Below are positions 55,301-63,128 of a stretch of 64,000 nt of DNA, in pieces. The notes beneath the pieces were generated by a model. The model had not been told where the DNA came from. It made no database searches and saw nothing but the letters and a program-made list of their open reading frames with translations. Source of the stretch: Whitmania pigra. Its lineage: Eukaryota; Annelida; Clitellata; Hirudinida; Haemopidae. How positions within the stretch are numbered: position 1 is the first letter of the stretch; each line of letters opens with the position of its first letter. Position numbers and translations under genes: made by a program. Location of the stretch: assembly GCA_021613335.1 (NCBI GenBank), contig JAJTWR010000431.1, forward strand, positions 2,877,775 to 2,941,774, in the 5' to 3' direction.

Positions 55301-55486
55301 TGGCAGGAATTTTGGAACGGCAACTACTATGAAATTGTTGTTGCGAGCAGCCCACAACACATCGAAGCACTTTCTGGATACATGGCCTGGCACAACAGTT
55401 TGAACCAGGAACTGCCAGAAGAGCACCGGTTCAAGAATGCACCACCCATGGTCACTCTATCGGCGACGGGCACGGTGATTCACTAA
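52373..55486 (+). CDS. Array lipoprotein 7: seven Ig-like repeats plus LamG-like head
   Basis: The 1037-residue protein has a signal peptide ending near CTSTC, seven Ig repeats (first with YECVVAQPC), and a gene 1-type connector (ISAGEGNTILLTGAQ). The head begins like those of genes 1-3 (AWFDASNPQTIFMD) but its middle is gene 5-like (IIAHLGAHPRG, KKTMFGMTTSTSEVVLQ, RIGRRWDWQEFWNGNYYEI), a clear mosaic. It ends SGYMAWHNSLNQELPEEHRF. The ATG at 52373 lies 9 bases after GTGAGC; upstream in-frame codons are leader. Confidence 0.85.
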   Translation: MRYRNKFMFIAGLCALLCTSTCSSGAGPEIGKNPDSGAPNVTAPQMEYKPATYECVVAQPCAIGPPVAPGQASNFAVSPGIPDGMSFDPATGAITGIPKSPRPATKYIVIAKNSQGQLSTILRLTVHIAEPAPSELRYDLNPTSYQVGVSIPPNKPSLRGGKPTMYQVTPELPVGLVLEPLTGFISGTPTSVTPMGTYTVKASNDVGEAAVELSIAINDIAPAELKYSWPSLILQVGSNSAPNIPTVGGGKVTDYSVIPPLPAGLELDPSTGVIRGIPRVPISATTFTITANNSGGHTTARVNMEVIDNPPSNLSYSMNPAVYAMGKPINPNTLSNSGGAPTKFTLSPELPAGLMLDQLSGTISGVPSEESRAQSYIITAINSGGSSSTILSLAVKVVAPTGLTYLDNPARYRIRVPVTPNLPSSTGAKPTSYSVAPELPAGLTFSNSTGIISGTPKVAVSKGAYVVTAGTDGGEVSSLVVIDIADDPPVDLQYPASSAGYQQGTPIEPLLPTNSGGTATYYSVSPGLPAGLQLNTVSGEISGTPAAVAPSATYRVTASNSSGETSAEITFAVAEMAPAGLSYSQNPASYADGTPISANTPSSNGGKVLRYSIAPPLPQGLHFDATTGVISGIPIGKFPMTSYRITAANDSGATRVELHLEIKERTPGLYFDNVLLHDKAASTTFERPLVLSAGTHTFEVAGTGDYTLSGSISGDGTLNISAGEGNTILLTGAQLAAGVTVVSGTVDARELKWAFGKLSTAKSGVVKRLATPLDISEDLRAWFDASNPQTIFMDSQRKHRQRNAGGIVHGWSNLAKSGIHAQTEDGYPTWSLTKDSILLGNASFILADLELSNGATVVAVVKTTSFTGPRPAIFTSEHLGRTQDIAIIAHLGAHPRGQEDSGFLPNIVAGYYAASNLKWVRTNSFPVELDKKTMFGMTTSTSEVVLQIEGATVASTPATIDAFPPNSRYRIGRRWDWQEFWNGNYYEIVVASSPQHIEALSGYMAWHNSLNQELPEEHRFKNAPPMVTLSATGTVIH

Positions 55487-55498
55487 TCACCCATCCGC

Positions 55499-55524
55499 GC
55501 TTGGGTTCGACCATTGACCCAAGC
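55499..55524 (+). terminator. Hairpin after array gene 7
   Basis: GCTTGGGT / ACCCAAGC with a 10-base loop, 12 bases after the stop. The sequence is unrelated to the hairpins after genes 2, 3, 5 and 6. Confidence 0.55.
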
Positions 55525-55602
55525 ATAGCAGGCACCCGGTCTGCGATGACTCACGGCAAACTACTCTGCTCTGACCTGCGAGCTGTTTAGCTGACGGTAG
55601 AG

Positions 55603-55632
55603 TTGCGTGGTTAACAGACCCATCGTTATCAG
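55603..55632 (+). promoter_or_regulatory. Array promoter, copy 8
   Basis: TTGCGT (55603-55608), 17 bases, TTATCA (55626-55631), then GATTCGTGAGGCATG. The following leader (GACCATTCCGTCGCTATCCACGA) closely resembles that of gene 1. Confidence 0.7.
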
Positions 55633-55711
55633 ATTCGTGAGGCATGCGACCATTCCGTCGCTATCCACGATGAGCAACTATGAACCACTTTCTAGTGAGC
55701 CCCATATAACC

Positions 55712-58700
55712 ATGCAAAGTATCTATAATCACAGGAGTATTCTCACTCTGGCCGCGGCTTTTTTCGCTGCGGCCTGCAGTTCCGGACCCGGTACGAACCC
55801 CGACAGTGGGATGAATCCCGATAGCGGTGTGCCAAGGGTTGGCCCGCCGACCATCGAGTTTAAACCTGCAAAATTCGATTGCGTGGTCGCTCAGCCTTGC
55901 TCGATCAACGCTCCAGTTGTCGGCGGAGCTATCGCTACATACACCATCGCCCCGCAGCCGCCCGAAGGGATGACCTTCGATCCCAACGTCGGCAACTTCA
56001 CCGGTTCCCCCAAGGCCGCGTTGGCAGAGACCAGCTATACGGTCACCGCAACCAACTCTTTGGGCAAAGCAACCGCGAGCTTCAGTATCATCGTCCACGC
56101 CGCGGAGCTTCCGCCTGCGACCTTGAACTATGCAACAAATCCGGCCAACTATACCGTTGGCGTGGCCATCACGGCCAATAAGCCGTCGAATAGCGGTGGC
56201 CAACCGACAGCCTACAGCATCTCTCCGGCGCTTCCGAATACGCTGGTCATGGATCCGCTCACAGGCGTCATCAGTGGAACACCCCTCGCAGTCACTGCCT
56301 CCGCCACCTATACGGTGACAGCGAGCAACGGCGCCGGGCAAACGACAGTTGCGCTCGTCCTCGCCGTGAACGACATCGCCCCGAAGAGCCTCGCTTACTC
56401 AACTCCCGCAGCGGTCTACATCAAGGGGAGCGCGGCAACGCCTAATACTCCCACCGTTACCGGCGGCAAAGCCACTTCGTTCACCGTGAGTCCGGCACTG
56501 CCGGCGGGCCTCACCTTGGATAAGGCCACTGGCGTCATCAGTGGTACCCCTTCCGCGGTGGCTGCGGCGACCAGCTATACGGTCACTGCTCTCAACAGCG
56601 GAGGAAGCGTCAATGCCTCGGTGAGCATTACTGTCAACGACACTTCGCCCTCGAACCTCAAGTACGCCTTGAATCCGGCGGTGTATGCCAAGAACAAGCC
56701 TGTTCCCCCGAACGCTCCGTCGAACAGCGGTGGCACTCCGACGAATTTTGCCGTGAGCCCGGCGCTCCCGGCAGGACTCACCATCGACGCGGCTGGTGTC
56801 ATCAGCGGCACGCCGACCAATGAGAGCGCGCCTACGGACTACACCGTGACCGCCACCAACACCGGTGGTTCAGCGACGGTAACGCTCTCCATCGAGGTGA
56901 AGATCGTCGCTCCGACCGGCATCACCTATGCGGTCAATCCGGCGAGCTACCACGTCAACACCCTCATCACCCCGAACGTACCGACCACCACCGGCGCCGC
57001 ACCCACCAACTACGCGGTGAGTCCGGCCCTACCCGCTGGCCTGTCGCTCTCCAGCACGACCGGCGTCATCAGCGGCACGCCGACGGCTGCCGCATCGAAG
57101 GGTGCCTATACGGTCACTGCCAGCACCTCTGGCGGCCAAGTCTCGGTGATTTTGGAGATCGATGTCGCCGACGACCCACCGAGCGCACTCACCTACCTCA
57201 CCCCCAATGGCGTCTACCGCCGTGGTACCGCCATCGCTTCGAATCGCCCGGCGAATTCCGGCGGCGTCGCGACCTCCTTTACGGTCGACCCGGCACTGCC
57301 GGCCGGCTTGAGCCTCAACGCTGGTACTGGAGAAATCTCCGGCACCCCGACAGCAGTGAGCGCTGAAGCAACCTACAAGGTCACTGCGAGCAACGCCTCT
57401 GGTTCGACGAGCGCCGACCTCACCATCACCGTACTCGAGATGGCTCCGGCCGGACTCAGCTACGCCGTAAACCCGGCGACCTACAACGACGGGTCTCCCA
57501 TTGCGGACAACGCACCGTCCTCGACTGGTGGTCCGATCGTCAGCTACGCGATTTCTCCAGCACTGCCGAACGGCCTCCAGATGGATACGACGACCGGCGT
57601 CATCACCGGCACCCCTGTCGGCGCCGCCGCGCTCGCCACCTACACCGTCACCGCTTCCAACAGCACGGATGTCGCCACGGTGGACCTCCAACTCGAAGTC
57701 AAAGAGCGCATCCCCGGCATCTACCTGGACAATGTGCTCCTCCTCGACAAGGCAGTATCGACGACCTACGAGCAGCCACTCGCCTTCGCGGCCGGTGCGC
57801 ACACCCTCGAAATCGCCGGTACAGGAGATTACACCATCAGCGGCTCCATCTCCGGTGCGGGGACGGTGACCATCTCGGTGGGCGACGGGAACACCCTGTT
57901 CCTCACCGGTGCCCAGCTCAACACTGGCCTCACCGTCGCGAGCGGCACCCTGGACTTGATGGCTCTGAAATGGGCCTTCGGAAGCCCCGCGCGCAGCGGT
58001 ACCGGGACCATCAAGCGCTATGCGACGCCGAAGGACCTGTCGAGCCAGCTTCGGGTGTGGTTTGACGCGGCGAACGCGCAGACCCTGTTCAGCGATGCGA
58101 GCCGAACGAACCAACAGCGCACTGCCGGTGGTGTCGTCCACGGTTGGACCAACCAAGCGAATCCGAGCATGTCTGCATCGACCCTCAGTGGGCTACCGAT
58201 GTGGAGCATCAACAAAGACTCGATAGTGTTGAGCAACGCCTCCTACACCATCGGCGCGCTCGACTTCACAGGCAACGCCACAATAATCGCGGTCGTGAAG
58301 ACCACTGCATTGGTCGGGCCGGTGCCAACGATCTTCACCTCAGAGTACGATGGCAAATTTGTTCCCCTGATGCTGGGCGCGGATCCGTTTGCGCGATATA
58401 CTGTGCCGACGATCACCGCAGGACAATATTCCAGTGTCAGCCCGTTCTGGACCATAGCCGATGTTCAGCCCATCACCCTGAACCAGAAACAGATGTTCGG
58501 GACCACCATCGGCGCCGCAGGGGTCTCGCTCCAGATCGACGGCTCGCCAGTCGCGAACAATCCCACCGCAGTCCCATCCATACCCCAGGCGAAGGCCTAC
58601 CGCATTGGCCGACGCTGGGATGGCGCAGAGTACTGGAACGGGAACTTCTTTGAAATTGTGGCAGCCAATGACGCGACCAGCCTTGAGGCGCTGACCGGGT

Positions 58701-58807
58701 ACATGGCGTGGCACAACGGCCTCGAAACCGTCTTGCCGGATACCCACAAATTCAAGGCCGCTGCTCCCTCGGTGGTCATCTCCGCGAGCGGAACAACTGT
58801 GAAGTAA
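55712..58807 (+). CDS. Array lipoprotein 8: seven Ig-like repeats plus LamG-like head
   Basis: The 1031-residue protein has lipobox AAAC, a short NPDSG repeat after the Cys, seven Ig repeats (first with FDCVVAQPC), the connector SVGDGNTLFLTGAQ and a head with VWFDAANAQTLFSD, MLGADPFARYT, RIGRRWDGAEYWNGNFFEI and TGYMAWHNGLETVLPDTHKF. The repeats are closest to a family consensus and third-position G/C is visibly higher than in the other copies, nearer to housekeeping genes. It may be the oldest or most expressed copy. The ATG at 55712 starts the signal peptide; codons back to 55607 are leader. Confidence 0.85.
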   Translation: MQSIYNHRSILTLAAAFFAAACSSGPGTNPDSGMNPDSGVPRVGPPTIEFKPAKFDCVVAQPCSINAPVVGGAIATYTIAPQPPEGMTFDPNVGNFTGSPKAALAETSYTVTATNSLGKATASFSIIVHAAELPPATLNYATNPANYTVGVAITANKPSNSGGQPTAYSISPALPNTLVMDPLTGVISGTPLAVTASATYTVTASNGAGQTTVALVLAVNDIAPKSLAYSTPAAVYIKGSAATPNTPTVTGGKATSFTVSPALPAGLTLDKATGVISGTPSAVAAATSYTVTALNSGGSVNASVSITVNDTSPSNLKYALNPAVYAKNKPVPPNAPSNSGGTPTNFAVSPALPAGLTIDAAGVISGTPTNESAPTDYTVTATNTGGSATVTLSIEVKIVAPTGITYAVNPASYHVNTLITPNVPTTTGAAPTNYAVSPALPAGLSLSSTTGVISGTPTAAASKGAYTVTASTSGGQVSVILEIDVADDPPSALTYLTPNGVYRRGTAIASNRPANSGGVATSFTVDPALPAGLSLNAGTGEISGTPTAVSAEATYKVTASNASGSTSADLTITVLEMAPAGLSYAVNPATYNDGSPIADNAPSSTGGPIVSYAISPALPNGLQMDTTTGVITGTPVGAAALATYTVTASNSTDVATVDLQLEVKERIPGIYLDNVLLLDKAVSTTYEQPLAFAAGAHTLEIAGTGDYTISGSISGAGTVTISVGDGNTLFLTGAQLNTGLTVASGTLDLMALKWAFGSPARSGTGTIKRYATPKDLSSQLRVWFDAANAQTLFSDASRTNQQRTAGGVVHGWTNQANPSMSASTLSGLPMWSINKDSIVLSNASYTIGALDFTGNATIIAVVKTTALVGPVPTIFTSEYDGKFVPLMLGADPFARYTVPTITAGQYSSVSPFWTIADVQPITLNQKQMFGTTIGAAGVSLQIDGSPVANNPTAVPSIPQAKAYRIGRRWDGAEYWNGNFFEIVAANDATSLEALTGYMAWHNGLETVLPDTHKFKAAAPSVVISASGTTVK

Positions 58808-58829
58808 CGAACGCACAGCCTGCAGTACC

Positions 58830-58854
58830 GACGCCCCCGCTCGACGGGGGCGTC
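58830..58854 (+). terminator. Hairpin at the end of the array
   Basis: GACGCCCCC-GCTCGAC-GGGGGCGTC, followed by GTCTTTTCG. It lies between array gene 8 and the convergent ATPase gene and could serve both. Confidence 0.7.
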
Positions 58855-58893
58855 GTCTTTTCGCAGTGTGGTCTTACGAATGCGCAATCACCT

Positions 58894-59640
58894 CTAGTTT
58901 TTGCCGAACCATGTGCTCATGAAGAGGCTTATCCGGGGATGTTTGGAATGCCGCAGCTCCATCGGCGGACCTTCCGCAATGATCTCCCCCTCGGCGAGAA
59001 AGGCGATGGTGTCCGCTACTTTGAAGGCCGAGGCGATGTCATGGCTGATGACCACCGACGACACATTCAGCTCTTTCTGCGCGGCGAGGATCATCTCGTC
59101 GACGTAGTCGGTGGTTATCGGGTCAAGGCCAGTCGTCGGTTCGTCGTAGAGGACGATTTTGGGATCGAGCACAATCGCCCGTGCGAGGCCCACCCGTTTG
59201 CGCATCCCTCCGGAAATCTGGGCCGGGTAGCGCTCTTCGATGTCTTTCAACCCCAGGAGCGCGAGTTTATCGCGGACGATGGCTCGACATTCGGTTTCGT
59301 TCAGGTTCGGCCGGTGCTCTCGCAGCGGAAAGCTGACGTTCTCGTAGACCGTCATGGAGTCGAAGAGCGCCGCACCTTGGAAAACCATTCCGCACTTCGT
59401 TCGCACTCGCGCCAAGTCCTCCGGGCTCATCGCCTCGATAGGCTCGTCGTCGATGATGACCTGGCCGCGATCCGGACGCAAAAGGCCGATGAGGTGTTTC
59501 ATCAACACCGATTTTCCGCTCCCGGAGCCGCCCAGGATGACGACAGTCTGACCGCGCTCGACGGTGAGGTTGACGCCGCGCAGGACATGGTGATCGCCGA
59601 AGGATTTGTGGAGGTCGCGGACCTCGATGATGTTTGCCAT
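58894..59640 (-). CDS. mlaF: MlaF-type ABC transporter ATP-binding protein
   Basis: This is the ATPase of a phospholipid-transport (Mla/Mce) ABC system. Walker A is ILGGSGSGKSVLMKHL, the signature is QISGGMRKRVGLARAI, Walker B is IVLYDEPTTGLDP and the switch His is in VVISHDIASAF. Length is 248 residues. The ATG at 59640 lies 4 bases after the permease stop; the frame's upstream 30 codons overlap that gene. The MCE-domain subunit is not in view; it would be expected to the left. Confidence 0.9.
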   Translation of the reverse strand: MANIIEVRDLHKSFGDHHVLRGVNLTVERGQTVVILGGSGSGKSVLMKHLIGLLRPDRGQVIIDDEPIEAMSPEDLARVRTKCGMVFQGAALFDSMTVYENVSFPLREHRPNLNETECRAIVRDKLALLGLKDIEERYPAQISGGMRKRVGLARAIVLDPKIVLYDEPTTGLDPITTDYVDEMILAAQKELNVSSVVISHDIASAFKVADTIAFLAEGEIIAEGPPMELRHSKHPRISLFMSTWFGKN

Positions 59641-59644
59641 ACGG

Positions 59645-60430
59645 TCAGTGCAAGATGACCCCGACGATATAGTCGAGGATGAAGACGCCCAACGCCGAGG
59701 TGACCATCGCCCGGGTCGTGGCGAGGCCAACGCCCTGGGCTCCTCCGCTCGCGTTGTAGCCGCGGGTGCAGGAGATGAGCATCACGTAAAATCCGAAGAC
59801 CGCGCCCTTCAGGAGCCCTTCAGCGATATCTTCCGCATCGAGCCACTGCTGGGTCCGGGAAATGAAGGTACCGGCCGATAGTCCGCGGACGATCACCGCG
59901 ACGAAATAGCCGCCGGATATGCCCATGAGGTCGAACACCAGCACCAACATCGGCACCATGATGAGCCCGGCGAGGACTCGGGGAACGATGAGGTACTGAA
60001 TGGGACTCACGCCCACGACTTCGAGGGCGTCGATTTGCTCGGTGACCCGCATCGTGCCGAGCTCCGTACACATGGCGCTCCCCGCCCGCATGGTCACCAT
60101 GAGAGCGCTCAACACCGGCGACAGCTCCCGGGTCACGGTGAGCGCGACCGTCGGCCCGACGAGCCCCTGGGCATTGAAGAGCTCGAAGGCTCGCCAGCTC
60201 TGGTGGGCGAAGACCATGCCGGTGAAAGTGGCAGTGAGAGCCACGATGCCGATGGAGCCAACCCCGACGAAGTCGAGTTGGTAGAAGAAGTTCCCCATCC
60301 GAAATGGCTTGCGAAAGCTCCACTTCAGCACTTCGAAGAGGAGTGTCGCGACGACGCCAATGCCCTCGACGAAGTCGAGGATAGCTTGTCCGACGCTCTC
60401 AACAGCGCGGTGTGCGCCTCGTCTCGCCAT
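59645..60430 (-). CDS. mlaE: MlaE-type ABC transporter permease
   Basis: The 261-residue protein belongs to the MlaE/Ttg2B family with about five membrane helices and the conserved segments ALTATFTGMVFAHQ, ELSPVLSALMVTMRAGSAMC, ELGTMRVTEQIDAL and the C-terminal GVGLATTRAMVTS. It pairs with the ATPase immediately downstream for retrograde or anterograde phospholipid movement across the envelope. Confidence 0.92.
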   Translation of the reverse strand: MARRGAHRAVESVGQAILDFVEGIGVVATLLFEVLKWSFRKPFRMGNFFYQLDFVGVGSIGIVALTATFTGMVFAHQSWRAFELFNAQGLVGPTVALTVTRELSPVLSALMVTMRAGSAMCTELGTMRVTEQIDALEVVGVSPIQYLIVPRVLAGLIMVPMLVLVFDLMGISGGYFVAVIVRGLSAGTFISRTQQWLDAEDIAEGLLKGAVFGFYVMLISCTRGYNASGGAQGVGLATTRAMVTSALGVFILDYIVGVILH

Positions 60431-60495
60431 GAACGTCCCGTCTAGCGCAAGAGGGCGTATTCCTCTAGTTCCTGCAGCGGAGGCGCGGCAGCGAC

Positions 60496-61827
60496 CTAGG
60501 CAAATTCCTCGGCGCTCACCACCGTGAGGTCGCCGAAGGCGCGCGCCACCGACACCAGCTTCTCGGCAGCCCCGACGAACACTAGGGAAGGCGCAACGGG
60601 GCGCAGGTAGGTGTCTGCCGCCCGCCGGACCTCTTCGAGCGTGAGCGCTGCGATGCGCTCCCGGAAACGAACCACCCAGTCCTCGGGCAACGAAAGCGCT
60701 GCTGCCTCGGCGATAGCGCCGATCAAACCCTCGTTGGTTTCGAGGCGGGCCGCGTAGACGCTCTCGATGAGTCGCCGGGCGCGCTTCAATTCGAGAGGCC
60801 GAGGCCCTTCGGCGGCGAGCTTCTGCACCGTGCTCAAGCTCGCTTCGACGAGCTCCGCGACCGACTCGTAGCGGGTGTGGGAGGCAATGGTGAAAACGCC
60901 TCCCTCGCGGAAGAGCTCAAATCCGCTCTCGACGCCGTAGGTGAGGCTGCGGCGTTGCCGCAGCTCGGTCATGAGCCGCGAGCCGAAGGCGCCGCCGAGG
61001 ATTGCGTGGAGGGCGATGAGCGCCAAGTGGTCGCCGGGCACATGCGGACCTGAGGGCATGCCGATGCGCACTTGCACCTGGGTAAGCTCCGGCTTGTCGA
61101 CAATCCAGGTTCGACCAGGCACCGCGAGTCCGCGCGGCGCGGGGACGCTCGGCCGCTCGGCGGAGGTTCCCTCCCAACTCCCGAAGTGTCGCTCAATTTC
61201 CCGCAAGGTGGCGGAAACGTCTGTCGCCCCGGCGAAGTACAGGTGCGCCCCGTGTGGCTTGAGGCGAGTTTCCCGCCAGGTGAGGAGTGCCGAGCGCGGC
61301 AATGCGCCGATAGCCGCCGCGTCGATCCACGCGTCGCGCCCGTAGGGATGGCGCCCCCAGAGCATGCGGGAGATCGCCCGCTCCGCGAGGAAGCTCGAAT
61401 CATTCACATCGTTCGCGAGCCGCCCGAGTGCGCGGCGGCGACCGATTTCGACCTCTTGCTCCGGGTAGTCCGGTGAGCGCACCATCGCCCCCAAAAGCGC
61501 GAGGGCCTCGGGAAGACCGTCGGTCGGCCCCGCCGCCGAGTAGAGCACGAGCTCTTCGCTCGCATGGGCGCCCATGGAGGCCCCGGCGCCTTCGAGGCGC
61601 ACCGCGATCTCTGCTGCGGGAATTCCCTCTGCTCCCCGCCGCGCCAAGGCGGTCGCAAAGTCCGACACACCGAGGTGCTCCGGCGGATCGTACGCGCCGC
61701 CGGTGGAGAAGACGAGCGAGGTCGACCACAGCGGGAAGCTCCCGTTCGGATACAGGTGGACCGTCAACCCATTGGCCATTTGAACGCGTTCTTCACCCGG
61801 CAGAAGCTCTGGACTTGGTGCCCTCAT
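60496..61827 (-). CDS. M16 family peptidase-like protein lacking the zinc motif
   Basis: The 443-residue protein has the M16 (insulinase/processing-peptidase) fold with a typical C-terminal half: GGAFGSRLMTELRQRRSLTYGVES is the conserved substrate-binding region. The HxxEH zinc site expected near residue 50 is replaced (HLGVSDFATALARRG), so it should be catalytically inactive. Its ATG overlaps the stop of the active M16 gene by ATGA; such pairs form heterodimers in other bacteria. Confidence 0.88.
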   Translation of the reverse strand: MRAPSPELLPGEERVQMANGLTVHLYPNGSFPLWSTSLVFSTGGAYDPPEHLGVSDFATALARRGAEGIPAAEIAVRLEGAGASMGAHASEELVLYSAAGPTDGLPEALALLGAMVRSPDYPEQEVEIGRRRALGRLANDVNDSSFLAERAISRMLWGRHPYGRDAWIDAAAIGALPRSALLTWRETRLKPHGAHLYFAGATDVSATLREIERHFGSWEGTSAERPSVPAPRGLAVPGRTWIVDKPELTQVQVRIGMPSGPHVPGDHLALIALHAILGGAFGSRLMTELRQRRSLTYGVESGFELFREGGVFTIASHTRYESVAELVEASLSTVQKLAAEGPRPLELKRARRLIESVYAARLETNEGLIGAIAEAAALSLPEDWVVRFRERIAALTLEEVRRAADTYLRPVAPSLVFVGAAEKLVSVARAFGDLTVVSAEEFA

Positions 61828-63128
61828 GCCTCTCCGAGGGGCTTGAGCGTCACCACACAACGGGCGCGCGGTGCCAAGTAGCGCTGCGCCGCGTCGCGCA
61901 CCTGCTCCGAGGTAATCGCCGCGTATTTGTCCGGCAAGGCAAGGCCGTCGCGCCAATGGCCGAGCAGCATCTCGTAGTTGCCGAGCGCGTGGGCGCGCCC
62001 GCCGTTGGTCGTCAGCTCTCGGTAGAAGTGGTAGCTCAAGTTCCGTTTCACCTTCACGAGCTCGCTCTCAGTAATTCCTTGGTCGGCGATGCTGGCGATT
62101 TCTTTCGCAATCACCTCTTCGACCTGTCGGGTATCCCCTTCGGCTCCGAGCTGGACCGAAATCAGGAAAGTGCCCTCCTCCATGCGCCAGCCCCAGTCGA
62201 CGGAGACCGATACGGCGAGCGGCTGCTCGTAGACGAGCGACCGGCGCAGCCGCGAAGACTGGCCGGAGCCGAGCGCGTATTGGAGGACATCGAGGGTGAG
62301 CGCATCCTCGCTGCGCGCGACGCTGCCGCGCCAACCGAGGAGGAGCGAAGGCGCCAACGCCGGATACTCGACGACCGCCCGACGCTCGCCCCGCTGCTGC
62401 GGTTCGAGTTCCAGGCTCCGCGGCTCGCGCTTCGCGCCGTTGCGGACGCTCCGAAAGCGACGGCGCACGAGCTTCATCGCCTCGTCGGGGTCAAAGTCTC
62501 CAGCGAGGTAGAGGATCGCGTTCTCCGGTGCATAGTGCTGCCGGTAGTAGGTCTCGCAATCGGTCGCGGAGATCGCTTCGATATCCTTGTTCCAGCCGAT
62601 GATCGGCCAGCGGTACGGGTGCGACGCGTAGAGCAAGTTGGCGAGTTCCTCGTCGAGGATGCCTTCGACTTCGTTCTCCACGCGCAGTCGGCGTTCTTCC
62701 AAAACGACTTTGCGCTCCTCGTCGAGCTTTCGGGCGTCGATGCGAAGCCCCTGCATGCGGTCCGCTTCGAGGTCCAGCACGAGGTCGAGGGCACTCGGCA
62801 TGAAGTCCTCGTGGTACACGGTCATGTCGGTGGAGGTGTAGGCGTTCGACGCGCCGCCGTTGGCTTCGAGGAGCCGGTCGAATTTCCCCCGCCCGTAGCG
62901 CTTCGAGCCGTTGAACATCATGTGCTCGAACAGGTGGCTGATGCCGGTCATCCCCGGCGACTCGTTGCGCGAGCCTACTCCGTAGAACAGATAGAGGCTG
63001 CACACCGGCACCGCCCGCGACGGAATGAGCCGCACCCGCAGGCCGTTGGGCAGCGTGGCTTCGACGACGGATTGCGCAAGCGGACGTAAGGGCTCGGGTA
63101 GCCCGACCCCATTAGGTCGTATCGCCAT
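61824..63128 (-). CDS. M16 family zinc peptidase, active subunit
   Basis: The 434-residue protein carries the inverted zinc motif in GISHLFEHMMFNG (HxxEH) with the distal Glu in RVENEVEGILDEE about 75 residues later, plus the C-terminal RLRRSLVYEQPLAVSV segment. No signal peptide is evident, so it may act in the cytoplasm or periplasm. The start is the ATG at 63128 (an ATG at 63134 is also possible), overlapping the end of the diguanylate cyclase gene by 17 bases. Confidence 0.9.
   Translation of the reverse strand: MAIRPNGVGLPEPLRPLAQSVVEATLPNGLRVRLIPSRAVPVCSLYLFYGVGSRNESPGMTGISHLFEHMMFNGSKRYGRGKFDRLLEANGGASNAYTSTDMTVYHEDFMPSALDLVLDLEADRMQGLRIDARKLDEERKVVLEERRLRVENEVEGILDEELANLLYASHPYRWPIIGWNKDIEAISATDCETYYRQHYAPENAILYLAGDFDPDEAMKLVRRRFRSVRNGAKREPRSLELEPQQRGERRAVVEYPALAPSLLLGWRGSVARSEDALTLDVLQYALGSGQSSRLRRSLVYEQPLAVSVSVDWGWRMEEGTFLISVQLGAEGDTRQVEEVIAKEIASIADQGITESELVKVKRNLSYHFYRELTTNGGRAHALGNYEMLLGHWRDGLALPDKYAAITSEQVRDAAQRYLAPRARCVVTLKPLGEA

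Noticed and set aside
34985..58807. CRISPR-like or satellite repeat reading of the regularly spaced ISGTP-coding repeats
   Set aside because: The units are about 270 bases, stay in frame and diverge at DNA level; they code for protein domains.
61428..63089. A 553-codon + strand frame opposite the M16 genes
   Set aside because: Arg/Pro-rich and antisense to two clear M16 proteins.
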